From contig JAZRIW010000004.1 in NCBI GenBank assembly GCA_045645505.1, positions 1-64,000 on the forward strand: DNA of 64,000 bases. The letters are read 5' to 3'. The position numbers and the translations under genes were made by a program. The DNA is from Fumia sp045645505. Its GTDB lineage: Bacteria > Bacillota > Clostridia > Oscillospirales > Ruminococcaceae. Under the pieces are notes generated by a model that did no database searches, had not been told where the DNA came from, and saw only the letters and a program-made list of their open reading frames with translations. The stretch's first letter is position 1. Each line of letters opens with the position of its first letter. This document shows positions 57,031 through 64,000 of the stretch, piece by piece.

Positions 57031-59463
57031 CTAAATAAAATCAGAATTAAAATCTATAGTAAAAGTGTTCCCGTTAAAAATCTTATTTTTGTGTGCTTTT
57101 GCCACCGCTTTTCTTATAAGATTGCGGTATTTATGATTATTTTTGCATTTTAAAATAATGCGGTATCTGTATTTCCCGTTTAAACGGAAAATTCCTGCCT
57201 CCGTCACATTAAAAAGCACAACGGGTAGCTTTTCATCATTTTCCAGAATACAATTTTTGAGTATAGTGTGAAAATTATCGGCAGATTTTTTAACCTTTGA
57301 TTGATTTTCACCTGAAAACGTCACAGCCATCAAATCGCAAAACGGAGGCTGAAGTGACGCTTTCCTCAAGGTAATTTCCTCGTTATAAAAAGCCTCGTAA
57401 TCCTGCCTTGAAGCCGCCTCGATTACAGGGTGCGAGGGCGAAACAGTCTGAATATACGCTCTTCCCTTTTTCTCGTAGCGACCACTTCTGCCGACAACCT
57501 GCGTTATAAGCGAAAAAGTTTTTTCACCACTTTTATAGTCATTTGAATAAAGATATTTATCGGCATTCAAAACACCGACCAGAGTGACATTCGGGAAATT
57601 AAGCCCCTTTGCCACCATCTGTGTACCTATCATAATATCGTACTCGCCATTTTCAAACTGAGAAAATTTTTCCTCATAAGCATAGCGTGAATAGGTTGTA
57701 TCGGTATCCATACGCAAAATTTTTGCGTCTTTAATCTTTTCTTTTATAATATCCTCAATTTTCTGGGTTCCCTCGCCCATAAGCTTTATATGCTTAGAGC
57801 CACAACTGCAAGGTGCCGAAAGCTTCTGAGAATGTCCGCAGTAATGGCACATAAAATATCCGTTTGCCTTATGATAGGTAAGCGAAATACTGCAATTAGG
57901 GCATTTTAACACCTCACCGCAATCAATACAAACCCCAAAATTTGAGTGTCCGCGTCTGTTGATTAAAATAATCGACTGTTCTTTTCTTAAAAAATTTGAA
58001 AGCAAAGCCTCGGAAAGCTCATCACTCAAAGGCGAAAAATTATAGTTTTGCTCTTCAAGTTTCATATCGGTAACTATAACCTCAGGAAGTGTTGCAGTGC
58101 CAAAACGTTCATTTAAGGTAAATAAACTATATCGCCCCATTTTCGCGTAGTAGTAACTCTCAAGGCTTGGAGTTGCTGATGCCATAAGCAGTAAAGCATT
58201 ATGCTTTACACACCTGAATTTCGCAATATCCCTCGCATGATAGCGTGGGGTCATATCGGACTTATAAGAGTGTTCACCCTCTTCGTCCATAATGATAAGA
58301 CCTAAGTTTTTAAGGGGTGCAAAAACACTGCTTCTCGTACCGATAACAATTTTTGCTTCACCCTTTTTAATTCTCTTATATTCATCAAGCCTTTCACCCA
58401 AAGAAAGTCCCGAATGAATAACCGCCACATCATTTCCGAAATACCCCGTAAACTTTCTTAACATCTGCGGAGTAAGAGAAATTTCAGGCACAAGCATAAT
58501 TACCTGCTTATTATCCTTTAACACCGATTTTATAAGCTCAATAAACACCTGAGTTTTCCCCGAACCCGTTACGCCAAAAAGCAAAGCTCCATTGGGTTTT
58601 CCCTCTTTATAGAGGTTTAAAATCCCATCATAAGCTTTTTTCTGTTCAGGAGAAAGAGAAAAATCCTCATATTTATCGGCATTTTTAGTAATATCGGGAG
58701 TTCTTAAAACCTCGCGGTAATAGTATTCAATAACCCCTTTTTTATAAAGAGCTTTTATAACCGCAGTTGTAACCCCTGCGTGATAGCAGACTTCCTTTTC
58801 GTCTGCCCCTCCGACAAGAGATAAAAGATCAGTAACCTCACGTTGTTTATCGGTAAGCTTAAAATCGCTTAAATCTATCCCCTCTTTAAGGTTTATCGCC
58901 TTTTTATTTTTATCCATAACTTTTCTTGAGAGGATATTTTCTTTTTTAAGATAACCTTTATCTGAAAGGTTATCAGCAATTTTTTTATTTTTACTTCCGT
59001 CTTTTCCCCTAAAAATCAAATCAGGGTTTGAGTTTTCATCGCAAAGCTTTCTGATAAGTTCCTTTTCAGTTTCCGAAAGAGAATCATCACTTTCTTTTAT
59101 AACAGAATAGACTTCTCTGTTAGAATAAGAAAGCCCAACGGGCAAAATCGAACGAATTGCATCATAATAACTGCAAAAAGTCGTATCCGCCATATATGAA
59201 ATAAGCTCAAATTGTTCTTCATTTAAAATAGGCTCATCATCTAAAACCGCCTCTATTGATTTTAAAACAACATCGTTTAAAGGTTTATCTTCAGATACAT
59301 CAAAAACCATTCCCTGCACAAGCTTATTTCCACGTCCGTAAGGTACTAAAACCCTCATTCCTCTTTTGAGGCTTTTTGAAAACTCAAAAGGCACTTTATA
59401 GCTAAAAAGAGTATCAAAGTGAAAAAGTGCAGACTCCACCGCAACCAAAGCAATAAGTTCCAC
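57031..59463 (-). CDS. priA: Primosomal helicase PriA
   Basis: An 810-residue helicase that restarts stalled replication forks. It has an N-terminal DNA-binding domain (1-110), Walker A FGVTGSGKTQVFIELI, DEEGEHSYKSD box and TRSSVFAPLKNLGLI. The zinc-binding insert has four Cys pairs (CIDCGEVLKCPNC and CHYCGHSQKLSAPCSC), followed by the second RecA lobe with QVVGRSGRYEKKGRAYIQT. It is the longest gene of the cluster. Confidence 0.97.
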   Translation of the reverse strand: MELIALVAVESALFHFDTLFSYKVPFEFSKSLKRGMRVLVPYGRGNKLVQGMVFDVSEDKPLNDVVLKSIEAVLDDEPILNEEQFELISYMADTTFCSYYDAIRSILPVGLSYSNREVYSVIKESDDSLSETEKELIRKLCDENSNPDLIFRGKDGSKNKKIADNLSDKGYLKKENILSRKVMDKNKKAINLKEGIDLSDFKLTDKQREVTDLLSLVGGADEKEVCYHAGVTTAVIKALYKKGVIEYYYREVLRTPDITKNADKYEDFSLSPEQKKAYDGILNLYKEGKPNGALLFGVTGSGKTQVFIELIKSVLKDNKQVIMLVPEISLTPQMLRKFTGYFGNDVAVIHSGLSLGERLDEYKRIKKGEAKIVIGTRSSVFAPLKNLGLIIMDEEGEHSYKSDMTPRYHARDIAKFRCVKHNALLLMASATPSLESYYYAKMGRYSLFTLNERFGTATLPEVIVTDMKLEEQNYNFSPLSDELSEALLSNFLRKEQSIILINRRGHSNFGVCIDCGEVLKCPNCSISLTYHKANGYFMCHYCGHSQKLSAPCSCGSKHIKLMGEGTQKIEDIIKEKIKDAKILRMDTDTTYSRYAYEEKFSQFENGEYDIMIGTQMVAKGLNFPNVTLVGVLNADKYLYSNDYKSGEKTFSLITQVVGRSGRYEKKGRAYIQTVSPSHPVIEAASRQDYEAFYNEEITLRKASLQPPFCDLMAVTFSGENQSKVKKSADNFHTILKNCILENDEKLPVVLFNVTEAGIFRLNGKYRYRIILKCKNNHKYRNLIRKAVAKAHKNKIFNGNTFTIDFNSDFI

Positions 59464-59494
59464 TCTGTCCCCTCCTTAACTAAAATAAGAAAAA

Positions 59495-59755
59495 TTAATC
59501 CTCATCAAGCTCCATTGAATTTGCGTGACTTAATCTGCGGTCATAAATAACGCCAATTTCTTCACTTTCAACAAGTTTGCATTTACCTTTTGCGAAATCA
59601 TCAACCGCAAGTTTTACAGGCTTTTCAATTAAAATATCACCATTTTCATCAGCAGCCTGCGCTATTTCACGAGCGCGTTTTGCCACACCTATAACTAAGG
59701 AATAATAACTTTGGCCGGGTTTTAAAAGCTCCGGAACTGAAGGTCTATACATCAT
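59495..59755 (-). CDS. rpoZ: RNA polymerase omega subunit
   Basis: An 86-residue small polymerase subunit, with YYSLVIGVAKRAREIAQAA as the omega hallmark, followed by the KPVKLAVDDF segment. It starts at ATG 59755 or 59752, behind AAAGGAG. The end of gmk overlaps its start by 11 bases. Confidence 0.88.
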   Translation of the reverse strand: MMYRPSVPELLKPGQSYYSLVIGVAKRAREIAQAADENGDILIEKPVKLAVDDFAKGKCKLVESEEIGVIYDRRLSHANSMELDED

Positions 59756-60356
59756 AATCAAGCACTCCTTTAATAATTTCTGTATTTAAATTTGTTTTAA
59801 ACTGTTGTGAGCGGATTACCGCATCTAAATCCTTTGCCGCCTCTAAAACTTCATTATTTACAATAACATAATCGTATTTATCGGCGTATTTCATTTCCTC
59901 TTTTGCCTTTGAAAGGCGTTTTTCAATAGTTTTTTCATCTTCGGTCTGACGGTTTGTAAGACGATTTCGAAGTTCCTCAAGACTCGGTGGCAATATAAAA
60001 ATCATCACCGCATCGGGACAGCATTCTTTAACCTGCAACGCACCCTGAACTTCGATTTCCAGAATAACGTTAAACCCGTCATTAAGCTTTTCAAAAACCT
60101 TATCCTTCGGTGTACCGTAATAGTTATCACAATATGAAGCATATTCAAGCATACCGTCGTTTTTTATCTTTTCTTCAAATTCTTCTTTGGTGATATAATA
60201 ATAACTTATATCAGGAATCTCCCCGGGTCTTTTTTCACGGGTTGTAGCGGAAACGGATAAAAACACATTATCCTTATCCTTCATATACTCATTAAGAACA
60301 GTGCCTTTTCCACACCCCGACGGACCGGAAAGTACAATCAAACTGCCTTTACTCAT
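59745..60356 (-). CDS. gmk: Guanylate kinase
   Basis: A 203-residue kinase making GDP from GMP. SGPSGCGKGTVLNEY is the P-loop, SATTREKRPGEIPDISYYYIT the GMP-binding segment, and EVQGALQVKECCPDAVMIFI follows. ATG 60356 overlaps the remA stop by 8 bases. The longer upstream frame is remA sequence read in another phase. Confidence 0.96.
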   Translation of the reverse strand: MSKGSLIVLSGPSGCGKGTVLNEYMKDKDNVFLSVSATTREKRPGEIPDISYYYITKEEFEEKIKNDGMLEYASYCDNYYGTPKDKVFEKLNDGFNVILEIEVQGALQVKECCPDAVMIFILPPSLEELRNRLTNRQTEDEKTIEKRLSKAKEEMKYADKYDYVIVNNEVLEAAKDLDAVIRSQQFKTNLNTEIIKGVLDYDV

Positions 60357-60612
60357 CAATACTCTCCTCTTCATCGTTAGAGTGGACAAATCTGTTTGCA
60401 ACCGTTTCAGGCTGAATTGAAGAAAGCACAGTATGTCCGCTGTCCATGATAATAACTGCACGGGTTCTTCTTCCGTAAGTAGCATCAATTAAAAGTCCCT
60501 TGTCCCTCGCCTCCTGAACTATTCTTTTAATAGGTGCAGATTCGGGACTTACAATAGTGATTATCCTGCTTGCTGAAACCATATTTCCGTATCCGATATT
60601 TATAAGTTTCAT
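60349..60612 (-). CDS. remA: RemA family regulator (DUF370/YlzA)
   Basis: An 87-residue protein of the RemA family, which activates matrix and osmoprotection genes in Bacillus. INIGYGNMVSASRIITIVSPES and RRTRAVIIMDSGHTVLSSIQ are the family signatures. It sits between yicC and gmk as in Bacillus, and the start follows AGGAGGTACAGTAAA. Confidence 0.94.
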   Translation of the reverse strand: MKLINIGYGNMVSASRIITIVSPESAPIKRIVQEARDKGLLIDATYGRRTRAVIIMDSGHTVLSSIQPETVANRFVHSNDEEESIDE

Positions 60613-60626
60613 TTTACTGTACCTCC

Positions 60627-61505
60627 TTATTCGATATTCTGAATTTGCTCACGTATTTTTTCAATTTCGGCTTTCATATCCACAACCATACGTGCAATAG
60701 CAATATCCTGAGATTTGGAGCCTATAGTATTTACTTCCCTGTTCATCTCCTGTACTAAGAAATCAAGCTTTCTTCCCACAGGCTCATCGGTGGATAAAAG
60801 CTCACTGAGCTGATGTAAATGGCTTCTTAAACGAACAGTTTCTTCGTCAACCGCAACCTTGTCAGCAAAAATTCCGGCCTCTGTAACGAGTCTTGACTCC
60901 TCTACGTTTTTATCCTCAAGAAGTTCTTTAATCTTCTGATAAAGTCTTTCGTAATATTCACCCTTAAGCATAGGAGAACGCTTTTCAATCTCAGAAAGCA
61001 TATTTTCGATTGAAGTTCTGCGACCAAGAACGTCATCTTTAAGTTTTTCGCCCTCTTTTTCCTTCATTTCAATGAAAGAAGCAAGTGCCACATCCGCAAC
61101 CTCAGAGACCTCGTTCCAGAGTTCATCTTCGTTTACCTCTACCCTTTTAATGGTAAAAATATCAGAAAACCTCATCAAATCAGTAACCTTGATGTTATCT
61201 TCCAAAGAAAGCAAAGGAGCAACCTTTCTCAAAGCGTTTACATAATTTGAAGCCACCGCTTCATTGACTTCCACTTCGACACTCTGGGAGCCTACGCTGT
61301 AAACAGACAATAAAACCTCTACTTTTCCTCTTGAAACCATTTCCTGAACTTTCTGCTTTAACTTATCTTCCAGAAACAAAAAAGCTTTAGGAAGCTTTGC
61401 AGACCATTCAAAATAACGGTGGTTAACCGATTTGATTTCAACGGTAATATCCCATTTTTCAGTTACAGCCTGACCTCGGCCGTAACCGGTCATACTTTTA
61501 AGCAT
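60627..61505 (-). CDS. yicC: YicC/YloC family endoribonuclease
   Basis: A 292-residue protein (YicC-like N-terminal and DUF1732 C-terminal). The start SMTGYGRGQAVTEKWDITVEIKSVNHR is diagnostic, as is the end FLVQEMNREVNTIGSKSQDI. The family degrades or processes RNA. ATG 61505 is preferred; a second ATG at 61517 has a weaker fit to the GGCG box. Confidence 0.9.
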   Translation of the reverse strand: MLKSMTGYGRGQAVTEKWDITVEIKSVNHRYFEWSAKLPKAFLFLEDKLKQKVQEMVSRGKVEVLLSVYSVGSQSVEVEVNEAVASNYVNALRKVAPLLSLEDNIKVTDLMRFSDIFTIKRVEVNEDELWNEVSEVADVALASFIEMKEKEGEKLKDDVLGRRTSIENMLSEIEKRSPMLKGEYYERLYQKIKELLEDKNVEESRLVTEAGIFADKVAVDEETVRLRSHLHQLSELLSTDEPVGRKLDFLVQEMNREVNTIGSKSQDIAIARMVVDMKAEIEKIREQIQNIE

Positions 61506-61654
61506 AGCTTTACACATCGCCTTTCTTAAACTTTTTTAACAAATCCATTTTAGCAGAATTATCCTTTGAAAAACCATTTTGTTAATTTTTTATTCATAAA
61601 GTTAACATTATTTTTACTTTTTCCCGTTTTTTTGATTTTTTTTGATAAAATCTC

Positions 61655-61683
61655 TTTACAAATACATAAAAATATGGTATTCT
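61655..61683 (+). promoter_or_regulatory. Promoter of the permease leader
   Basis: TTTACA (61655-61660), 17 bases, TATTCT (61678-61683). The transcript would start near 61690 and carry the attenuator before the permease. Confidence 0.7.
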
Positions 61684-61725
61684 CATATAAGAAATAAACA
61701 TCTTTAATAAGCGGTACCGTGATGC

Positions 61726-61807
61726 CGACAAGATGACTCTATATGTAAGCAGGGATTTCTCTGCTGTCTTTTTACGGATCTTGTCGAATAAACGACAAGA
61801 TTTTTTT
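61726..61807 (+). promoter_or_regulatory. Transcription attenuator before the permease gene
   Basis: Three segments compete: A CGACAAGAT (61726-61734), B ATCTTGTCG (61778-61786) and C CGACAAGAT (61793-61801). B pairs perfectly with C to form a terminator ahead of seven T (61801-61807), or with A to form an antiterminator. A to B encloses a small stem (AGCAG with CTGCT region, 61749-61766). The sensing element is not recognised; purine and PyrR consensus motifs were not found. Confidence 0.75.
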
Positions 61808-61863
61808 ATTGGAATTTTGGCGTAAGCCTTATTCATAAAAAAACAACAATAGGAGGAACTCAA

Positions 61864-63243
61864 ATGAAAATGATTTACGGGGTTAAGGATAAACCCAAAT
61901 TCGGACAACTCATTGTTTTCGCAATCCAACAGCTCTTGGCAATTATGACTGCTACCTTGGTAGTACCGGTAATTATCGGTAATGGTATGCAACCTACAGC
62001 AGCACTTTTCGGTGCAGGTGTAGGAACACTCGTGTATGTTCTCTTCACTAAAGCAAAATCACCTGTTTTCTTAGGTTCATCTTTTGCTTTCTTAGGCTCA
62101 ATGGCAGCTGCTTTTGCAGGTGGTGTTTCAGTAGCATTAGGTTACTTGGGACTTATCATTGGTGCTGTAATGGCAGGTCTTGTTTATGTAATTATCGCAA
62201 TTTTGGTAAAAATTGCAGGTGTTAACTGGCTTAATAAATTGATGCCTCCCGTTGTTATCGGCCCCACAGTTACAATTATCGGTCTTTCACTCGCAGGCAA
62301 CGCAATCGGCGATCTCCAGAAAGGTGGAGTTACTACAGCTGAAGGAGCTTCTGCTGCTAACCCCCTTATCTGCATCTTAATAGGTATCATAACACTTGTA
62401 GCAGTAACTCTTGCTTCAACATATGGTAAAAAGTTTATGAAGCTTATCCCCTTTATTATAGGTATCCTCGCAGGATATTTGGTAGCTGCAATCTTCACAG
62501 TTATCGGCAACGCTTATGATATCGAAATGCTTAAAGTTATCGACTTTACAAAATTCACAGCACTTGTTGCAGACGGTGGCGTTACACTTAAAACCTTTGT
62601 TGCTTTCCCTGATTTTACTTTCTTTACAGCATTGGGTGGCTTTAAAGAAATCAACGCTTCCTACATCGCTACAATCGCAGCAGCATATATCCCCGTTGCA
62701 TTCGTTGTATTTGCTGAACACGTTGCTGACCACAAAAACATTTCCTCTATCATTGAAAAAGACCTTCTTGAAGAACCCGGTCTTTCCCGCACACTCTTAG
62801 GTGACGGTGTTGGTTCAATGGTAGGTGCTATCTTCGGTGGCTGTCCTAACACAACATACGGTGAGAGTGTTGCTTGTGTAGCTATCACAAAAAATGCTTC
62901 TGTTTATACAATTATCACTGCTGCAATCGGTGCAATTTTAATTTCATTCCTCACTCCGTTTGTTGCTTTTGTTAACTCAATTCCCGCTTGTGTAATGGGT
63001 GGTGTTTGTATCGCACTTTACGGATTCATCGCAGTATCCGGTCTTAAGATGATTCAGAGTGTTGACTTAGGTAAAAACCGTAACCTCTTCGTAGTTTCCA
63101 CAATCCTTATTGCAGGTATCGGCGGACTTTCTCTCACATTCGGTGGAGCTTCTTTCTCCATCACAATCACATCTATCGCTACCGCTTTAATCCTTGGTAT
63201 CATCATAAACACAATTCTTTCCAAAGAAAAAGCTGAAGACTAA
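61864..63243 (+). CDS. Uracil/xanthine permease (NCS2 family)
   Basis: A 459-residue nucleobase symporter with about 14 membrane segments. Family motifs: YGVKDKPKFGQLIVFAIQQL at the start, FLGSSFAF, PPVVIGPTVTIIGLSLA, VFAEHVADHKNIS (the substrate-binding Glu/His helix) and FGGCPNTTYGESVACVA (the NCS2 signature Asn-Thr-x-Tyr/Phe-x-Glu). The pattern HVADHKN with GxCPNTTYGE favours uracil (UraA-like), but xanthine cannot be excluded. AGGAGG lies 7 bases before the ATG. An attenuator controls it. Confidence 0.92.
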   Translation: MKMIYGVKDKPKFGQLIVFAIQQLLAIMTATLVVPVIIGNGMQPTAALFGAGVGTLVYVLFTKAKSPVFLGSSFAFLGSMAAAFAGGVSVALGYLGLIIGAVMAGLVYVIIAILVKIAGVNWLNKLMPPVVIGPTVTIIGLSLAGNAIGDLQKGGVTTAEGASAANPLICILIGIITLVAVTLASTYGKKFMKLIPFIIGILAGYLVAAIFTVIGNAYDIEMLKVIDFTKFTALVADGGVTLKTFVAFPDFTFFTALGGFKEINASYIATIAAAYIPVAFVVFAEHVADHKNISSIIEKDLLEEPGLSRTLLGDGVGSMVGAIFGGCPNTTYGESVACVAITKNASVYTIITAAIGAILISFLTPFVAFVNSIPACVMGGVCIALYGFIAVSGLKMIQSVDLGKNRNLFVVSTILIAGIGGLSLTFGGASFSITITSIATALILGIIINTILSKEKAED

Positions 63244-63257
63244 TTAAATAAATAAAA

Positions 63258-63292
63258 CTCCCGACAGGAATTTCCTGTCGGGAGTTTTTTTA
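63258..63292. terminator. Bidirectional terminator
   Basis: AAACTCCCGACAGGAA pairs with TTCCTGTCGGGAGTTTT around a very short loop, with T runs on both strands. It ends both the permease and purC. Confidence 0.92.
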
Positions 63293-63301
63293 TTCTTAAA
63301 A

Positions 63302-63985
63302 TTATCTGTTTAAAATATATTTTGTAAGCTCAACGGGATTTACATATTCACCGTCTTTGTAAACACGCATATTACCTGAAGCAACCTCATCAATCAAAAT
63401 AACTTCGTCATTGTTGTAACCAAATTCAAACTTAATATCCCACAAATCAAGACCGATAGTTTTAAGGTCGTCAGCAACAATTTTTGTAATCTTGAGAGTC
63501 TGTTCTTTCATACTTTCAAACATCTCTTTGGACATAACACCCAAAGCCTCAAGACCTTCAGAAGTAACAAGCGGATCGCCCTTCTCGTCATTTTTAAAAG
63601 TACATTCAACATATCCGCCCTCTAAAGGAGTTCCGTCTTTGATATACTCACCATATCTTCTTATAAAACTTCCTGTCGCAACCAGACGGCAGATAACCTC
63701 AAGTCCGTGTCCGAACACCTTACCGGGCAAAACTTCCATTGTAGCATTATCTACGTCAGCACTCACATAATGAGTTTTAATACCCGCTTTTTTAAGCAAA
63801 TCAAAATAATAAACCGAAGTTCTCAAATTTGCCTTTCCGATACCCTCAATCTTGAGTCCCACGCTGTTTTCACCGGGGTCAAACACTCCGTCTTTACCGG
63901 TGCAGTCATCTTTAAACTCAAGCAATACATTTCCGTTATCAAGGCTGTAAACGTCTTTGGTTTTACCTTCATAAATTTTTTTCAT
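63302..63985 (-). CDS. purC: SAICAR synthase (phosphoribosylaminoimidazole-succinocarboxamide synthase)
   Basis: A 227-residue enzyme of purine synthesis joining CAIR and aspartate. Features: KIYEGKTKDVYSLDNGNVLLEF at the start, EVICRLVATGSFIRRYG, DLWDIKFEFGYNNDEVILIDE and ASGNMRV. It is complete within the window. Next to a nucleobase permease, it suggests a nucleotide-supply theme, though the two are on opposite strands. Confidence 0.95.
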   Translation of the reverse strand: MKKIYEGKTKDVYSLDNGNVLLEFKDDCTGKDGVFDPGENSVGLKIEGIGKANLRTSVYYFDLLKKAGIKTHYVSADVDNATMEVLPGKVFGHGLEVICRLVATGSFIRRYGEYIKDGTPLEGGYVECTFKNDEKGDPLVTSEGLEALGVMSKEMFESMKEQTLKITKIVADDLKTIGLDLWDIKFEFGYNNDEVILIDEVASGNMRVYKDGEYVNPVELTKYILNR

Positions 63986-64000
63986 ATCTACTTCCCCATT

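Larger units (their letters stand above)
61506..61863. other. Intergenic control region between yicC and permease
   Basis: About 360 bases without a gene. It holds the divergent control signals: the permease promoter and attenuator on the plus strand, and a possible extended -10 (TGCTAAAAT near 61548-61556) for yicC on the minus strand. No other element was recognised. Confidence 0.55.

Noticed and set aside
1..64000. CRISPR array or cas genes
   Set aside because: No regularly spaced short direct repeats with unique spacers and no Cas motifs were found; the only strong repeats are protein-domain repeats.

Overview
The window is a 64 kb piece of a low-GC, spore-forming Firmicute of the Clostridia type, probably a gut species. 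The evidence is: Bacillus/Clostridium-type gene clusters (rimP-nusA-rnpM-ylxQ-infB-rbfA-nrnA-truB-ribF, and yicC-remA-gmk-rpoZ-priA-def-fmt-yugP-rsmB-rlmN-stp-prkC-rsgA-thiN-spoVM); a 26-residue SpoVM homologue and a SigH-like sigma factor, which point to sporulation; a bile salt hydrolase; and a secreted protein with cohesin-like, Ig-like and dockerin modules. No rRNA, no canonical tRNA and no CRISPR array was seen.

Layout. 1-3070: a large repeat protein (cohesin-like x5, Ig-like x4, dockerin), broken by an in-frame TAA at 446-448. 3089-11006: translation-factor operon behind a sigma-A promoter and a leader hairpin, ending in a terminator inside the ribF stop region. 11029-11542: a promoter, a highly structured RNA with a 9-bp pseudoknot and a terminator, all directly in front of a small Cys/His-rich lipoprotein gene. 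11560-14971: minus-strand housekeeping genes (dCMP deaminase, pgsA, AI-2E-type exporter, zinc-ribbon protein, SigH-like factor) with a tRNA-shaped RNA element at 14307-14371.

15065-39581: a PBSX-like contractile-tail prophage. Lysis, tail, head, terminase and early genes lie on the minus strand, and a CI-like S24 repressor lies on the plus strand. No integrase is visible. The module order follows PBSX: terS, terL, portal, scaffold, capsid, connectors, sheath, tube, frameshifted tail chaperone, tape measure, LysM protein, hub, baseplate, fibre, lysis. Three oddities stand out. The tape-measure slot holds only a 129-148 residue protein. An autonomous SLOG-domain gene with its own promoter and terminator sits just behind it. 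A five-gene AT-rich cargo block of membrane proteins plus a 536-residue unknown protein separates terL from portal. Repressor control can be read directly as TTGCA-N3-TGCAA operators at the divergent control region and at one internal site.

39600-47433: accessory genes (truncated oligopeptide-binding lipoprotein just behind the repressor, AraC regulator, membrane acyltransferase, sugar acetyltransferase, a decayed GNAT gene, metallophosphoesterase, PHP phosphoesterase, bile salt hydrolase, DUF378, NERD protein). 47470-61505: a long minus-strand run for methylation salvage, sporulation, cell-wall-sensing Ser/Thr phosphorylation, translation initiation/termination of formyl-Met processing, replication restart and nucleotide metabolism. 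61655-63985: a uracil/xanthine-type permease behind a clear transcription attenuator, and purC on the opposite strand across a shared terminator.
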